NCBI GenBank assembly: GCA_003049485.1
Contig: PYST01000024.1
Span: 149,599-213,598, forward strand
Origin: Ophioceras dolichostomum
Lineage: Eukaryota; Ascomycota; Sordariomycetes; Magnaporthales; Ophioceraceae
Direction: 5' to 3'
DNA length: 64,000 nucleotides
Positions 25,573 through 38,729 of this stretch are shown piece after piece. Under the pieces are notes generated by a model. That model saw only the letters and a list, made by a program, of their open reading frames with translations. It was not told the origin of the DNA and did not search any database. Numbering within the stretch: position 1 is the stretch's first letter; each line of letters begins with the position of its first letter. A program made the position numbers and the translations under genes.

Positions 25573-27143
25573 GCAGTCTCGAGCGTCTCCCTTGTCTTTT
25601 GTCGCAGCGGCGGCTACGGCTGCGGTCGCGGGCGCACATGGAGAGACCGGTCAGAGGAGGAACCGAAGCGCCTTCCGCAGCATGCGGTGCCGCCATCATT
25701 TCTATACCCCATGTCTATAGAGCACACTCTCCCCGATCGAAATCCGATCACTTGTCGATATCTACCGTACCAGAACACTTCTGTCGGCCTTCCTTATCCC
25801 TTTTCCTCGTCTTCAACCCGGAACCATCTTCTCCTCGTCGGCAACCGGGCCCGGAGTTCCAAGGTGGCATCTTCTCTACAAAATATTGGTTTTTGCATGG
25901 AAGCAGGACAGTCAATGGCATAGCATTTATCTCTTTGTTTTTACTTCCTCCATTCCTCTATTAGTCCCCTCCTAATATCTACACCCATCACATGATGGCA
26001 ATTCTGCTCAGCGATGCTTTATTCTCGAAGAGAATTCGGTTCAGGAAATAAGACTGGGCACCTTTGGCTACACATCTCTTTCTTTTCTCCTATTTTCAGG
26101 GCAGACAGGCTGGAAGGAGGATAGAGAAATGGCGGGACCCCCGCCCTCCTCCCCCAAAGTCCTACTCAAGGAATAGGCAGAACACCTAAAGTCAGTCCTG
26201 TTTCACGAACGCACTCTGTTGTGAAGGCCGTCATCATGCACATATGGCAGGCGTGCGTTTGCGTGTAACTAAAATGATCGATCCTCTTGTCTGGCGACGA
26301 TTAATACCCAACTGACACGCCCACCCTGTCGAGACACTCAAAAAGTTAGGTGGTAGTCTTGTCTCTGAGCTCATCAACATCAAGCAACGCGTTCATCAAA
26401 TCCTCGACTGAAATTCCGCCCAGCTGGGTCTTTTTCGTCTCATCTCGTCTCCTTTTCGTTACCTCTTCTCCTCCCTTATCACCACGTGTGCATGTTCATT
26501 CTGTTCATTCTTTCTGCGCTCGGACGGAATTTCCATAGGACCGGGTAAATTCTAGCGAAACTCACGTGCCTTATTGTTGGTGGTTGTGGTTGTGGTCGTG
26601 GCGCTCGGGAGGGGTATCAAGACTGTTTCAGGATGTCGATTTCCCCATACTCCTCATTGCGGATGTGCGTTTCAGCGGGCGCCCTTTGAGAGGGTTGGCG
26701 AGCGAATCCCTCGAGATTTCCATCGGCATCGATTCGAGGCAGTACAGTAGAAGTTTGCGGTGGACATTCCTTTTTCTTCTTGTTCAGTTGTCCTTCCTCA
26801 TTTCTTTTCTTTGAGACTTGACGCTATTCCATGTCTGCTGTCACGTACTTGCCATTTTATTGAAGACGCTTGGGAGAAAAACCCGGGGTTTCTTTCTTTC
26901 TTTTTTGCTAGTCTTTCTTACCTCCAATTCTCTGCGGTCTGAAGAAGACGGACCTTTTTTAATATTTTCTCTTCTTGTGACTCGCCTTTTCCCCCGCGGC
27001 CGAAGGAACGTTGAGCGTACCTAGCAGATCCTAGAGGCACAGGCCAGGCCATCCGGAGACCTAGTGGTCCGCCAACCCACAACCTACGAACCTTATTGCC
27101 TCGTATAAGGGCCACCCAAAGGCCACCGAATACAGAAACAACC
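25573..27143. other. Intergenic
   Basis: 1.6 kb between two plus-strand genes. No gene is supported; minus-strand ORFs opposite the next gene are shadows. It contains the 3' UTR of the Mid2-like gene and the promoter of the secreted-protein gene. Confidence 0.5.
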
Positions 27144-28019
27144 ATGTTCGGGTCAAGGATAGTTATGACCGCGACGGCCGCCGTGGCCGTTCTGGCCGCG
27201 GGCGTCTTAGCATCGGTCGACTTCGCCGATGAGATCCGGGGAGAGTTCCAGATGGGCGTCGTCCTGCCACGACAGCAGCAGGCGAGCGTGGTGCTCAACA
27301 CCCTGTCGGTGTTCGACGGTTCACTGGGCGGTGTGAGGGCAGACGCGGTATGTTGGTTCAGATTGAGATGATACAGGTGGCCGGGCTGGCTTCGCACAAT
27401 CCGATTGTCACGGCATTGCCTGTCCGAGGGACTGGCCCAAGGAGGACAAATGGTCGGGATAAACATGGACTGACAGACAAAACCGAACCTCTGTGAAGAT
27501 CACTAAATCCGGCAAGGCTGACCGGCCTTTCCAGGTCGGGGCCGACGACTTTGTAAGTGAACAGCGATTCGGCCCTCCCCGGCCTCCCCAGCCTCCCACG
27601 GCGCTGGGCCGGGGCCACCCGAACCCGGCCCCGGCAGGTCGCAACCATCCGCAGTCTCGCACGTAACGCAATACTAACGATTACATGTGTTTTCGGCGGC
27701 TCGCAGCCCGACTTCGCGACTGCAGCAAACAGAGTTTGCGACGACCAGAAGAACGAGTGCGCAAAGAAGGCGAACGCTGGAGGAGCGAACTTCCAAGTCA
27801 GCGACTGCGACAAGCAGATGAGTATGCGAAGTGCCCCTCCGCCGCAGTTCGGACTGCCCTCTCCTCTCTTCTCTTTGCCCAGAGTTTCGGTGCAACTAAT
27901 ACTGTCCGTCGCCCTACTTCCCAGACAACTGCAAGAGCCAGATCCCATCTCTCACCCAGACGGCTTTCAATAGCAAATTTTCGGAGAACAGCGAGTTCGA
28001 ATTCTTCTGCGACGATTAG
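27144..28019 (+). CDS. Small secreted protein with conserved-type cysteines
   Basis: Four exons are proposed (27144-27347, 27499-27552, 27707-27821, 27925-28019), 155 residues. It has a signal peptide (about residues 1-24, TATAAVAVLAAGVLASV) and a Kex2-like LPRQQQ site near 41-46. The mature part has the pattern VCDDQKNECAKKANAG and FQVSDCDKQMNNCKS and ends FEFFCDD. The paired C-x(2)-Q-x(3)-C style spacing recurs in fungal secreted proteins of unknown function. The second exon (54 bases) is flanked by a weak-looking acceptor (TGTGAAG) and a good donor GTAAGT; because both sides are phase 0, it could be skipped without changing the frame. Exons 3 and 4 have good signals (ATACTAAC branch, CGCAG acceptor, GTATGC donor). 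No function is assigned. Confidence 0.65.
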
Positions 28020-29526
28020 GGTGTCTAATGATAATGATGGCGATGATGTTGGTGGTGGCAACGAATCACCCAACACGCGTTGGTGTGGAGGCATGTGAAT
28101 CTCTGGTCGAGCTCTCGAGAATTGCAGCTCTCTTCTTTTCATTGTTCTTAAACTGATATGTTGGGGCCTATTGGGTTGTGTTTGGCTGCACTACATTTAC
28201 TTTGGTTTTATGAGTGAGAGACTGCGGCGTTCAAGGGGATGATATCTCAGGGATTGGACCGAAACCGTCTGACGCGTTTGCTTCTACCACACGCAATTCT
28301 TGTAGCCGTTGAAAATTATGTGGCTTCCAGGTTCTTCAGAAGGTTCGCAGGAAATTGATGTCCTTTGGGCCAGACCTTTGGTTCAGCTTAGTGTAAGGAT
28401 CACATGGAGTCTCGGCTTCTTCTTATCTGTGAGGTTGGGTTTGTTGGTGTTGGGAGTTAAGCAAGTACGCAGTTCAAGAGAGTGCCCCGACTTATCAGCT
28501 AAGCCGAGTCAGTTGCTTCACCTTGAGCTAACCCCCAACAAAGTTTATCTTCGATTTTTCGTAGTGGCGGATGACGGTGAACTGAATAAGAGAGAGTGTG
28601 TGAGGCTATTATTGTATGAGGTTGGACGAGTCCCCTGTTTGGGACGGTGTATGCGTTGTCCATTGTGACTCGAAGACGTTTTGGCTTGTGATTGACGGAT
28701 TGTAGATCCCGTTCTTCGAAGAACAGGCCGCACAGGCTCATCGAGCAACGGGAACCGGGACACGCCTTTCTGGGTAACTCGTCTACGGAAATCACCGCAT
28801 AGATTGCCATCGAAGAGGAAGAAGAAAATACAGATTCGGCCTTATTTTAAAGCCTTGCAAGATCTGAATTGCAAAGACCCATCGCCTGCGTTGAAAAGGA
28901 GAGGCTCTGCCAGCCACTTGAAATTGACGGGCCAACTCCACCCAGTTTAGTCCTGTTCTGGGGTACTCGGACCGTGGTCGCGGGGCTAACGAATTTTGGC
29001 TGCAGGTGACCTCGACTGACGCGAACCCCGAGTATTCTTCATCTGTCAAATGAGGTGGGCTTTGACTTCCACATGTGTGGATCCATTAGCAGGGAAGCGT
29101 GTTCATTAAAAAAGAAGCTGTTCCCAGCAAGAAAATAGTTGGCGTGCGACCCTGCCGCGAACTTTCCCTCCACCTCTTCCTTGTTCCTTCGACACCGCAC
29201 TTTCTCGGAGCCAACGCCCTGCTTCGCGTCTGTTGCCAGCTCGAGACTCAAGGCCTTGTCGATAATTCTCTACTTGAAGTCTCAGGGGGCCAACTCAGCG
29301 CGATCCGATGCGTCCGACGATTTGGGCTTTCGGTTCCTTTCAGTCTTACTCTTAATGTCGCTCTTTTAATGCCCAAACTTTTTTTCTTGTTCCCTCCTTT
29401 TTTTCTCCCCTTCTTCGCTTCGCTCGCGAGCCGGGATCCCTTCCCCAATCTGAAAAAACGCGTCGCGACGGGACCGCCACTAAGTTCGACATTTACTTTG
29501 CCAGTCCCTGACAATTTTGCATTCAG
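28020..29526. other. Intergenic, must hold the missing 5' exon of the giant coiled-coil gene
   Basis: 1.5 kb. The next gene has no ATG in its main exon, so a short upstream coding exon probably lies here or further upstream. I could not identify it: donors such as GTAAGG near 28392 and GTGAGG near 28426 are candidates only. No other gene is supported. Confidence 0.4.
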
Positions 29527-32500
29527 GGCGACAAAGTAAATTCAGCAGTGACGCGAAGAGTGAGATTCCAGTCGCAGACGAATCCTCTGTCGTCTGCGCT
29601 GAATCTCAGTGGTACGTTCCGCCAACGCCACCCCTTTTCCACCAACCATGGCCTAAGCCACCAACTCTGGAACAATCAGCTGCCGCTGCCCTAGAACCTG
29701 GAAGGTCTCGCACCACCTGGCAGCTCCCGTATGGTACCTGGAACCTAGGACTAACACCAAACGGCTCCTTCGAAAAGGCTCCCGTAAAGACGTCTTCCCC
29801 GAGGCTGTCTTCTCCTCCTCGTGCCTCCGCACAGGACGGCCACAAAGACTCACGGTCTTCTGTTCCGTCATCCCCAAGATCGCCCGCCGTGTCCAGCACG
29901 TCGACCGCTGACGGCGACGCCTCGCCTGTGATACCTCCGCTGCAGGCGCCTCGATTACCCGAGCGCGTGCAAGACTTTCTGCGGACGCCACCTCGCAACG
30001 AAGGCAGGGGAGAAGAGCCGACGTACGTGACGACCAGCTGGGGTTCTCCGTATCCCCAGTCCGATCGCCTGCACCGTCGCCGCGACAGTCTGAGCAGTGG
30101 GCCTTCGTCGTCGGACTACTCACCTGCTCACCATCGACTTGAGTTGACCACGCCCTTTCTTCGACCGGCGCCGCGTCCAAACGGTCTCGACGAAGAGCAG
30201 CCGCCCGCTTCGCTGGTGAGCGCTGCAGTACTCGCAAACCGTGCTCGGCGACCCACTCGTGGACTCACAGAAGATTGGATTCGACAACATACTTCTGGTG
30301 GCGAGGGCAGCGTGGAAGCAAGAAATTGGCTCAGCGACGGTACCGGAGATAGCGAGAACTCTTCATTGAGCGGATCTCTCTCCGGTGACGAAGCTGCTTG
30401 GCTTGAAGAATCGGACCCGAAAACTCCTCGGGGTCCCACAGTTTTCCAGAGAACCCTTCCTCGAACCTCCTCTAAGACTACCAGATACCCTCGCACACGA
30501 TCCAGCAACGAAACTCTCAAGCAAGCAGACGTCCAGCGCATTTCGAACCTGAGATCGATGAGCATGGCTTCCCCTGATCTCACTAGCGCTTTCCCTGAAG
30601 GGGCAAGCCAAGCCGCCTTCGAGCGTCCACTCCCTGAACCTCCCTCAACACCCAAGAGGTCCGGAAATGTTACCAAGACCGACTCCCCACGAGTCGGCTT
30701 CAATCTACCGCAACTGCCCCAGACACCAACTCGATCACCAGGGAAGCAGCCACTCCCTGGGACGCCACGCCTCAAGAAGAAGGTGCCATGGAAGGGCAAG
30801 AACATCATGATTCTTCTTCCCAGGGATGATGATAGGGGCGAAAAGGACCACGCACCGATGCCTATATCTGAGTCTGATGTAACTCGCATGCTGCAGTCGT
30901 GGGCAGAGCTTGGGTACAGCACTCGCGGCTTCGACCTCGGCGACGAGGGATTGGTCGCAGAGACCGCAGGTCACTCGCAGAGCCGACTGGAGTGGCCTAG
31001 CTGGGAGGACGTGATGAGGGAGAGGCACAGTCAACCTATCAAAGTCACACTGCCGGATCTAAATTCTTGGAAGCGCTACGTCGAGGAACTGCAGGAGGCA
31101 AAGCTTCGTGCTCTCGGCGTCACCTTGAGTGGTGACGAGCCATCTCCGGCCATTTCTCCCGCTCCTATAAGCCGCCAAGCATCCGTCACACACTATCCCC
31201 CGTTGCCTTTCTCACCACCAATCCCAACTTCCTCGGCCGCGAGCAACCCGCAGTTCCCCTTCCCTGCAGCCTTCACGTCATCGGCCACGCAAAGCCCGGC
31301 CCTCGTTTCGGCTTCACCAGTCTCGTTCAACGGCAAGTTCAACCCGCGCCAATCCATCTCAATCCCGGCCGGGGGCTTCCAGATGCCACAGCAGCTTCCG
31401 TCTCCGCACGGATTCTCACCACAGGCTGTTTTGCTGCACCACGGCCACGCTCGCGGTGGCTCACCGTCTCTAGCCAACCTGAGCTCAATGATGTCACCGA
31501 CGTCACCATTCTCGCCCGAAGGTTTCCAGCATCACCGTAACCAGTCGCTTCAGTACCCAATGCTGCCACACCAACAGTTCCAACCCGCGCGTGCGTCACC
31601 ACGCCTTCATGACCTCCGTGAGGTTGATGAGGAGGCTGAAAGCAAGAGCCCGTCGAAGACCCCGGAACCTTCAACCGCGATGCGCCACAACGCAAGCGCC
31701 AGTCTTCAGAAGGAGATCGACGAGGCCGAATACCACCTGGAAGAGCAGTTCCGTTCACAGCTCGAACACGACAAAGATTACAGCCCTCATGACGAGAAAG
31801 AAGACGACAACTTCTCTGGAGTTGCCGCGGACGGCGTCGACGGCTCTCACGAAATGGATGACTCCGCACAGTTTGCGCCTCACGTCGAACGCTTCCGGGA
31901 GGACTCCGAGGAAGCTCGCATCATCCACCAACCCAAGCCTCACACTAGGGGCCACTCCCTGTCTCAGAAGTACTTCACGGAGCAAGATGGCCACAGGGCC
32001 CAGGCCAGCGCGGCTGAATCCAGCCTGAAGACGCTCCATGACGAGCACGAGCAAGACCACGGGCAAGATGAGTCGTACGAGATTCAGACCAACCCAAGCA
32101 ATCTGGGTACTCCAATCGAGCCGGCGATGGACTTCAGCAAGGTTCTGCAACAACATCAGCATTCGTTCTCGACCGTCAGCAACCCCTGGAGTGATGGATC
32201 TTCTAAGAAACCACTTCCAGCTCAGAGGTTCAGCCACGGCAGCAAGGCCTCGGTGTCTGGCTTGAATGTTGAAGCGCCTGAGTTCAAGTTCAACCCCACC
32301 AGCACCTTCCAGCCTGGTCTCTTTGACTTTGGCAGCTCCGGCAATGCTCTCCAGCCGACCACGGCATTCAATGCTGGCACAGGCGCCAACTCCAGTTTGC
32401 CCAAGGTGCCGCTCTCAGCCCAATCTAGTCAATTCAGCTTCGGGTCATCTAAGATCAACGCGAATGCGCCTGTCTTCTCCCCTGGCCAGAGCGAGTTCAA

Positions 32501-35500
32501 CTTCTCTGCCTCCGGGCCGAAATTCCGACCTGATGCGCCCTCATTCATGCCCATGCACTCGATGTCGAACTCTCTCACAAGCCCGCCACTCTCGGGTAGT
32601 GAGAGCATCGGCAACCGTGGAAGCTCCATCTTCGGCCACATTGATCTTTCAGCTTCTGATATGATCAAGCCGGCCAAGAAGTCCAAAGCCATCCCGATTG
32701 TCAGACCCACCAGCCGCCCCAAGTCGGAAGATGACGAGCCTCAGTACGACCAGGAGGGTCGCATCATCGACGAGACTCGTGTCAAGCGGGCTAAGGCTGC
32801 TGCCGATGACGGAGACGATGTTCCTCTCTTCGCTGAGCCCACTGTTCCCACCCCGGTGACTGAGCCGCCCATGCCAGAGGAGCTGCAGCAGATGGACAAC
32901 CTCCATGTTGACGTCAAGTCAGGAGATGAGCAGGGCGGGGACACGACGTTCTCGTCTACCATGGTTTCCGAGTCTACAGATGCTAAGACTGCGACCAGCC
33001 CATCGGAAATATCTCCTCAGCAGAGTACTATGAACTGGGCCCCCTTCGAGTTCAAGTCACAGATCAGCATGCAAGCCTTCGACAGCGCCAGACCCTTTGA
33101 AGACACCTTCAGAACGCACAAGAAGAGCCTGTCCGCCGCTGCTAAGCCGTTCATTCCTTTGGGCATGTCCTTTAGAGAGTCTAATGAGGACGAATCTGAT
33201 GCCGAGGAACCGGCCGGCGAGGCGGCCGAGGAAGCTGAAGAGGCCGAAAGGGTTGAAGAGCTTGAGGATGGCGAGGTCGAGGAGGTCGACGTCGACGATC
33301 GGGACGCCGAGGGCGAGACTGTCGACGTCACGATGGAAGAGGAGACTGTCGAGATGGAGGAGCCGGCGCCTGAATCAGCTCTGCCCACTCTGAGCTCGCT
33401 TAACCTGACCGAGTCAGTCGTTGCCTCGACACCGCCCCCGCCGCCCGTTAAGAAGGGGTTGGCGGCATCTCGCTTCGCATCAAGTCCCTCATCACCACCT
33501 CGACCTCAACTTTCGGCCACCACTGCCTCTGTGGAGGCATCGCGCTATGTGGTCTCTCCCCCGACCGACGTGGGCGAAGGAGCGCTTGGCGAGCGCAGGC
33601 CACAACACAGCGACTTCAGCGAGAATGAGCAGCCGATGCTTGTCTCTCCTCAGGAAGCTGAGGATATGCAGATCCCTGTACCGGAGGAGGAGAGCTTGCC
33701 CGCCGGTATCGCCGCCGAAGCGAGCCTTCCACACGAGCCTACGGTGGAGGAGATCGACGATATTCTCCACCACATGGAACACCACGACCCGACTAACGGT
33801 GTTAACAAGACCGCGGCTGCGCCTCAGTGGCATCACCCAAGCCCACAGCGACACATTTCGCTGGCTGCCGTGACCACCGGAACCCCGTTGTATTTCGCGC
33901 CTCGGGATCAACAGATATTCCGCAGCCATGCCCCAAGCCCCAGCCCTGTGCATCACCGCCTGCACCAGCTCGAGGACGCCCACCGCCCTATTCCCTCGAT
34001 GGAGCTTGAGGATCCCTTCGTTGATCCCCCACAGGAGGAAGACCAGGAGGAAGACCAGTTCTCAGAGAGCAACATCCATCATCTGCGGGGTAGCGAAACC
34101 GCTCCCGATAGCGTCTGGGACGGCGCGTTCAGCGATGATGAGCAGGCTAAGCTGGAGGCTCGCGCCAACTTCTTCGATAGCCGCGTCAACGAGCTGGTTG
34201 GCACCGTCTTGGCCGCCCGCCTACGCCCGCTTGAGAAGGTGCTCGATCACATTCAGCAAGCCGTCGCCGCCGGAAGCTCGAGGCGCCCGACATCGAGCAG
34301 GATCGACGCACGCAGCACCTCCGCCGAGATCCAGCACAGCGATGCAGACGATGAGGACGATGAGGTGCCTCGCCGGTCCATGAGCCCACGCAGAGACAGG
34401 CGTCTTGAGCAGATTCGTGCCGCTGTCCTTGAGGCCATGGCCATCCAGCAGCGCAACGCTCCTCCACCTCCTCCCCCTGCGCCTGTTGTTGAAGCCCCAG
34501 TTGCCCCCACGATTGTTCCCAGCTCCGCCGAGGACATGGCTTCGATCATGAAGGCCATGGACGACATGAAGGAGCAATTTGAGAAGTCTCTGCACCTGGA
34601 CTTCCGTGGCGAAGACCTCCGAAACATCGTCGAGGACGCTGTCGAGCGCCGGATGGTCCCCACGCCTCAGCCAGTGGTCGTCGACGGCCAGAATGATCTC
34701 AGCGACAAATTCAACGAGCTCCAAGTCAAGTACGCCGAGCTGGAGCAGCGCTTCCGCCTTGAGCAAGTCAAGGTGGAGAGTGAGGTTTCTGATCGGCGGG
34801 CCGCGGAGGAGCGCACTGCTGAGCTGGACCGCAAGCTGCAAATGGCCGAGACCAAGATCGAGGTTGAGATCATGAACAGGAGCGTGTTCGATCAGCGCGT
34901 GAACGACTTGGAAGACAGGCTGAAGCAGCAAGAGGAGCGGGCCGACGCCGAGATTCTCGGCAGGAGAAACGCCGAGGACAGGCTGTCGGAGAACCAGCGT
35001 CTGCTACGGATTTCATCCGAAGAGGAGACTCGGCTGCGTGAGACTGTGGAGGAGATGGAGCAGAAAGTCAAGGCTGCAGAAGAAACCCGTGGGAAGACAA
35101 CGATGCGCTTGGCCCTGCTCGAGGCAGCTCAGGCAAACAACCAGAAGTCGCACATCGACTTCCAGAACCGCATCAACGCCACGGAGACGGAGCTCCGCGA
35201 GGCCAGGCAGGAAGTACGCAATTGGAAGGCCGAAGCCGAGCGCGTCAACTCCATCGCCCGCCACCAGGGCAGTGATCTGTCGACGCTGAACGATGAGAAC
35301 AAGCACCTGAAGAAGCTGATCGACACGCTTGGCACACAGCTCGAGGAGAACGAGCGCATCCGCGAGAGCTGGCATGCCAAGTTCGTCTCGCTCCAGTCCG
35401 AGCTCACCAACGCGGCAGGCCTGCTCACCGAGGAGAACGCCCGCAACATCAAGAAGGAGCAGGAGCTTCTCGCCCGCCAGGATGTCTTGGACGCTAAGTT

Positions 35501-37229
35501 GCAGGCCGAGGCCCGCACGCGCGAGCGGTTGGAGAGCGAGCTGGAGAGGCTGGAGAACGGCGAGCGACAGGGCCTGCGTGCCGTCAACGAATGCAAGCGT
35601 CTAGAAGCGCTGCTCAGCGAGCTTCGCACAGAAAACCACCAGCTGCAGCAGTCGTCAGCCCGCTACCAGGCCGAGTTCCAGGAGGCCAGGGAGTCGGGTG
35701 CCCGCGAAGTCCAGCGCACACGCGACGCGATGCAGTCCGAGGTCGAGGCGGCGAACCACAGGGTCAACTTGGTCCGCGAGGAGATGGAGGACCAGGCCCA
35801 ACGCCTCCGGGCTCAGATCGACCAGGTCAGGCTCGATGCCGACATCGTCCAGGCCAAGCACGAGATGCTCCTGGAGGAGTCGCAGACCAACTCCAAGACG
35901 GAGCTGGCAGAGCAAGCCGTCAAGCAGCAGGCCGAGATCCAGGATCTGCGGGAACGGTACGAGCGCCAGCTGAACAACGCCACCGAGGATGCCCAGCGCA
36001 ACGAGCAGAACCTCCTGGAGCGGCTGGACATATCCACGTCCAAGGCCGAGCACCTTCAGGACCGTGTCGACCACCTCGAGGAGAAGCTCGAAATCGCCAA
36101 GGAGGCAGCTGCGGCCGCACTGGCTGCTGCCAAGGCGGCCAAGGCTGCCGCCCCAGAGGCCGGCGCTGGCCTGCAGTCACCAGTGGCCATCAAGAGTGCG
36201 CCGCGTACCCACGCACTGCCAGAGAAGATCTCACCTCAGGCACTCCGGGAATCGATCATGGTGCTTCAAGAACAGTTGCAGGAGCGCGAGCAGAGGCTCG
36301 AGGAGCTGGAGCAGACCCTCGCCAAGGTCGACCCGGACGCAGAGACCAAGATCTCAAAGCGCGACGACGAGATCTTGTGGCTACGCGAACTGTTGGCGGT
36401 GCGCCACTCGGATCTGCAGGACATCATCGCGGCGCTCGAAGGCAGCGAAGATGGCGAGGAGGGCGGCTACGACCCGATCGCCGTCCGCGACGCCGCCATC
36501 CGCCTCAAGGCGAACTTGCAGATGGAAGAACAGGAGCGCGAGCGTGCGGTGAACGGCGGCTCGGCGATCAACCTGCCCAACATCGCCGCAACCATCCGTG
36601 ATGCCGCCACCCCGCGCGTCGCTCAGGCCGTCCAGGCCGTCGGTCCTCTGGCCGCCGCCTGGGGCAACTGGCGCAACAAGTCGCGCGACCAGTCGGGCAA
36701 CGGAGCTACCGCCGGCGGTGCCTTCAGCAGCATCTCCGGGGTCCTCTCTTCGCCAGCCACTCGCGCAAGCAACGGGCGCGCCGGTGGGAACGGAAACGGA
36801 AGCAGCTCGACGCCTGCCAAGAGCAGCCCGGCTGCCTCCAGCAACAGCTTCCTCGGCGGCCTTCTCACCCCACCTGCCTCCGGCCTCCGACCTTCGGCCA
36901 ACTCTACTCCACAGCAGCAGCAGCAGCATCAGCCTACGGCGTTCGGCAACACCGGCCGGCGTCTGACGGCCCAGCAGCTCGCCAACAGCCGAGCACGGAA
37001 CGCGTCGTCGTCATCATCGGCCTCGGCTAGCATGAGGCATCAGCCGCTGCAGCTACAGCAACAGCAGCAGCAGCAGACCGATAAGACGCATCAGGTCGCT
37101 GCGTTCACACCCCAGCGCCGCTCGAGCCGTGGCATGCCTGTCACGCCGCCTATGATGCGGAACAGCTCGTATGACTCGGACGCGCACGCCGAGGAGTTTG
37201 ACGACGCGGGGTTCTTTGACGATGAGTGA
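29527..37229 (+). CDS. Very large disordered / coiled-coil protein, 5' exon missing
   Basis: A single long open frame of over 2,500 codons, with no in-frame ATG near its 5' end. A branch site and acceptor (CCCTGAC...GCATTCAG) end at 29526, so the main exon probably starts at 29527 and the start codon is upstream. Approximate residues, counted from 29517: 1-420 Ser/Pro-rich with an aromatic block (WYVPPTPPLFHQPWPKPPT); 420-480 a compact motif KKVPWKGKNIMILLPR followed by MLQSWAELGYSTRGFDLG; 530-910 Pro/Ser/Gln-rich; 918-1020 FG-like repeats (FDFGSS, FSFGSS, FNFSAS); 1220-1290 highly acidic; about 1548-1585 a helical block ending LRPLEKVLDHIQQAVAA; 1690-2280 long coiled coil; the rest Ser/Asn/Gln-rich with polyQ. 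There is no motor or enzymatic domain, so myosin-like labels would reflect only the coiled coil. A scaffold role (cell cortex, spindle pole, septum or nuclear pore) is possible but not shown. I do not recognise the family. Confidence 0.85.
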
Positions 37230-38729
37230 TCACCGGCGATTTAACTGATACGCCGTCGTCATGATACAATGATATTATCACCCTTATTTTTTCCTTTGTC
37301 TGAAGATGGGGAATAGCGATGGTAGATGGGGTGTGTGAGGTCAGGATGCTTCTGATGAAGAGCATGAGAAAAAAAAAAAAAAAAAAAAAGCCAGGGAAAA
37401 AAACACAAAAAAGCACAGAAAACAATACCCCTACCTTTTACCAACACCAACACAAGCGGAGGGAGAGAGAAGAATAGATGGAGGAGGAGGAAAGGAAGCT
37501 GGAGCGGATGAAGACAAGACTACCTACCTACACAGCTAGATTGATACCCCCCATTGTTGTTTTTGCTGTTTCGTCGAAATTTCTGTTTTTCGCCCTGCAC
37601 AGAGACATCATTATCATACCAAGATTGGCTCATTTCTACCCACTACACTCTTTTTCTTGTGTTTATTTTCTTCGTTACTCTCGATTTTTCTTGTTTTTGG
37701 CTTTTTTGTTGTTGGCAAACTTTTGGTCGTCCTGTTTTATTCACTCTTCTGTCGCTCACTCAGGACGAAACGAAGACGATGGGGGCAGGAAGGAAGCTAG
37801 GAAAGAAGTATCTGCTATTTGATTTGCTCACTCATTCGTTACCTACCTTGGTTTTTTGGGTTGGATGTCTTTTGGTGCCTGCCCTAGGTAGCGAGCGGTG
37901 GCTACCTCTCCCTAGGTGACTAGAACTACCTGGACCTGCCTTTTGGTAGTTTGATTTGAGGCCTTCGTTCACATATTTACATATTATTTATTTAGCCGTT
38001 GCTGCTATGTCGTTGCTGGGAGGTGTTAGCCGGCAACTTGTCAATATACAGATCAATTTAATGCTGCTGTTAACTTGGGTGCCGCTGTTCGTTTACCAGT
38101 CTGTGCCTCAGCCAAAGGATGCTTGCTTGGCTTGTGAGCGTCGTTCCAAGGTGGAGAGTAGGGAGTCGGCTTTCCTTCCCCAAATTTATCTCGTCTATCG
38201 TCGAAGGGACAGACTCGGAGGATAACCGTTTTCGGGGATGGGGGATGGGTAAGTCGACCGTGGATAGGCCGAGATATCCAGCCCTTGAATGAGCAGCTGG
38301 AGGGAAGCAGATGAATGGCAACCCATGAAGCTTACAGAAGGAACACCCAACATCACATAACACATCGGATATGAAGAAGGCAAAGAAAAAAAATATATGG
38401 GATATCAATACTAAGGGGAACTCAAATAATGCTACCTTACGGAATACAAGTCGCTCCTGACCCTCCGAACGCCGGGCAAGACAGAACGACAGCAAGAAAA
38501 ACCAGGAACAGGGAAGTAAAGCGCCAGAAAATACGAGTATCCCAACGCTTCGTAGCTCCAACAAAACAGACTGCTCCTCCCAGCCAATAAAACAAACTTC
38601 GATAGGTAAGGTACCTACCTACCTAGGTAGGTAAGTAGGTAGATAAGTGAACACATCGACCCTTCTTTCCTCTACTCCCAGTATTCCCTTCACGCACTTC
38701 ATCGCTCGTGCGCTCATCGCACCCTTAAT
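37230..38729. other. Intergenic between convergent genes
   Basis: 1.5 kb. It holds a 21-base A run (37369-37389), T-rich low complexity (37550-37720), CCTAGG motifs near 37885 and 37911, and an 18-base palindrome at 38616-38633. No gene is supported. Confidence 0.5.
38616..38633. repeat. 18-base perfect palindrome of the TACCTAGGTA family
   Basis: TACCTACCTAGGTAGGTA reads identically on both strands and is embedded in a longer ACCT/AGGT stretch (about 38603-38643), 97 bases downstream of the stop codon of the minus-strand gene at 38730. Confidence 0.95.

Noticed and set aside
35591..36601. 336-codon plus-strand ORF and several minus-strand ORFs inside the giant coiled-coil gene
   Set aside because: Shadow frames of the main coding exon: Arg/Gly/Pro-rich and lacking any family pattern.
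37369..37389. 21-base A run after the giant gene, and a similar 16-base run at 6373-6388
   Set aside because: Common 3'-flank homopolymers; no inserted element or target duplication is visible next to them.
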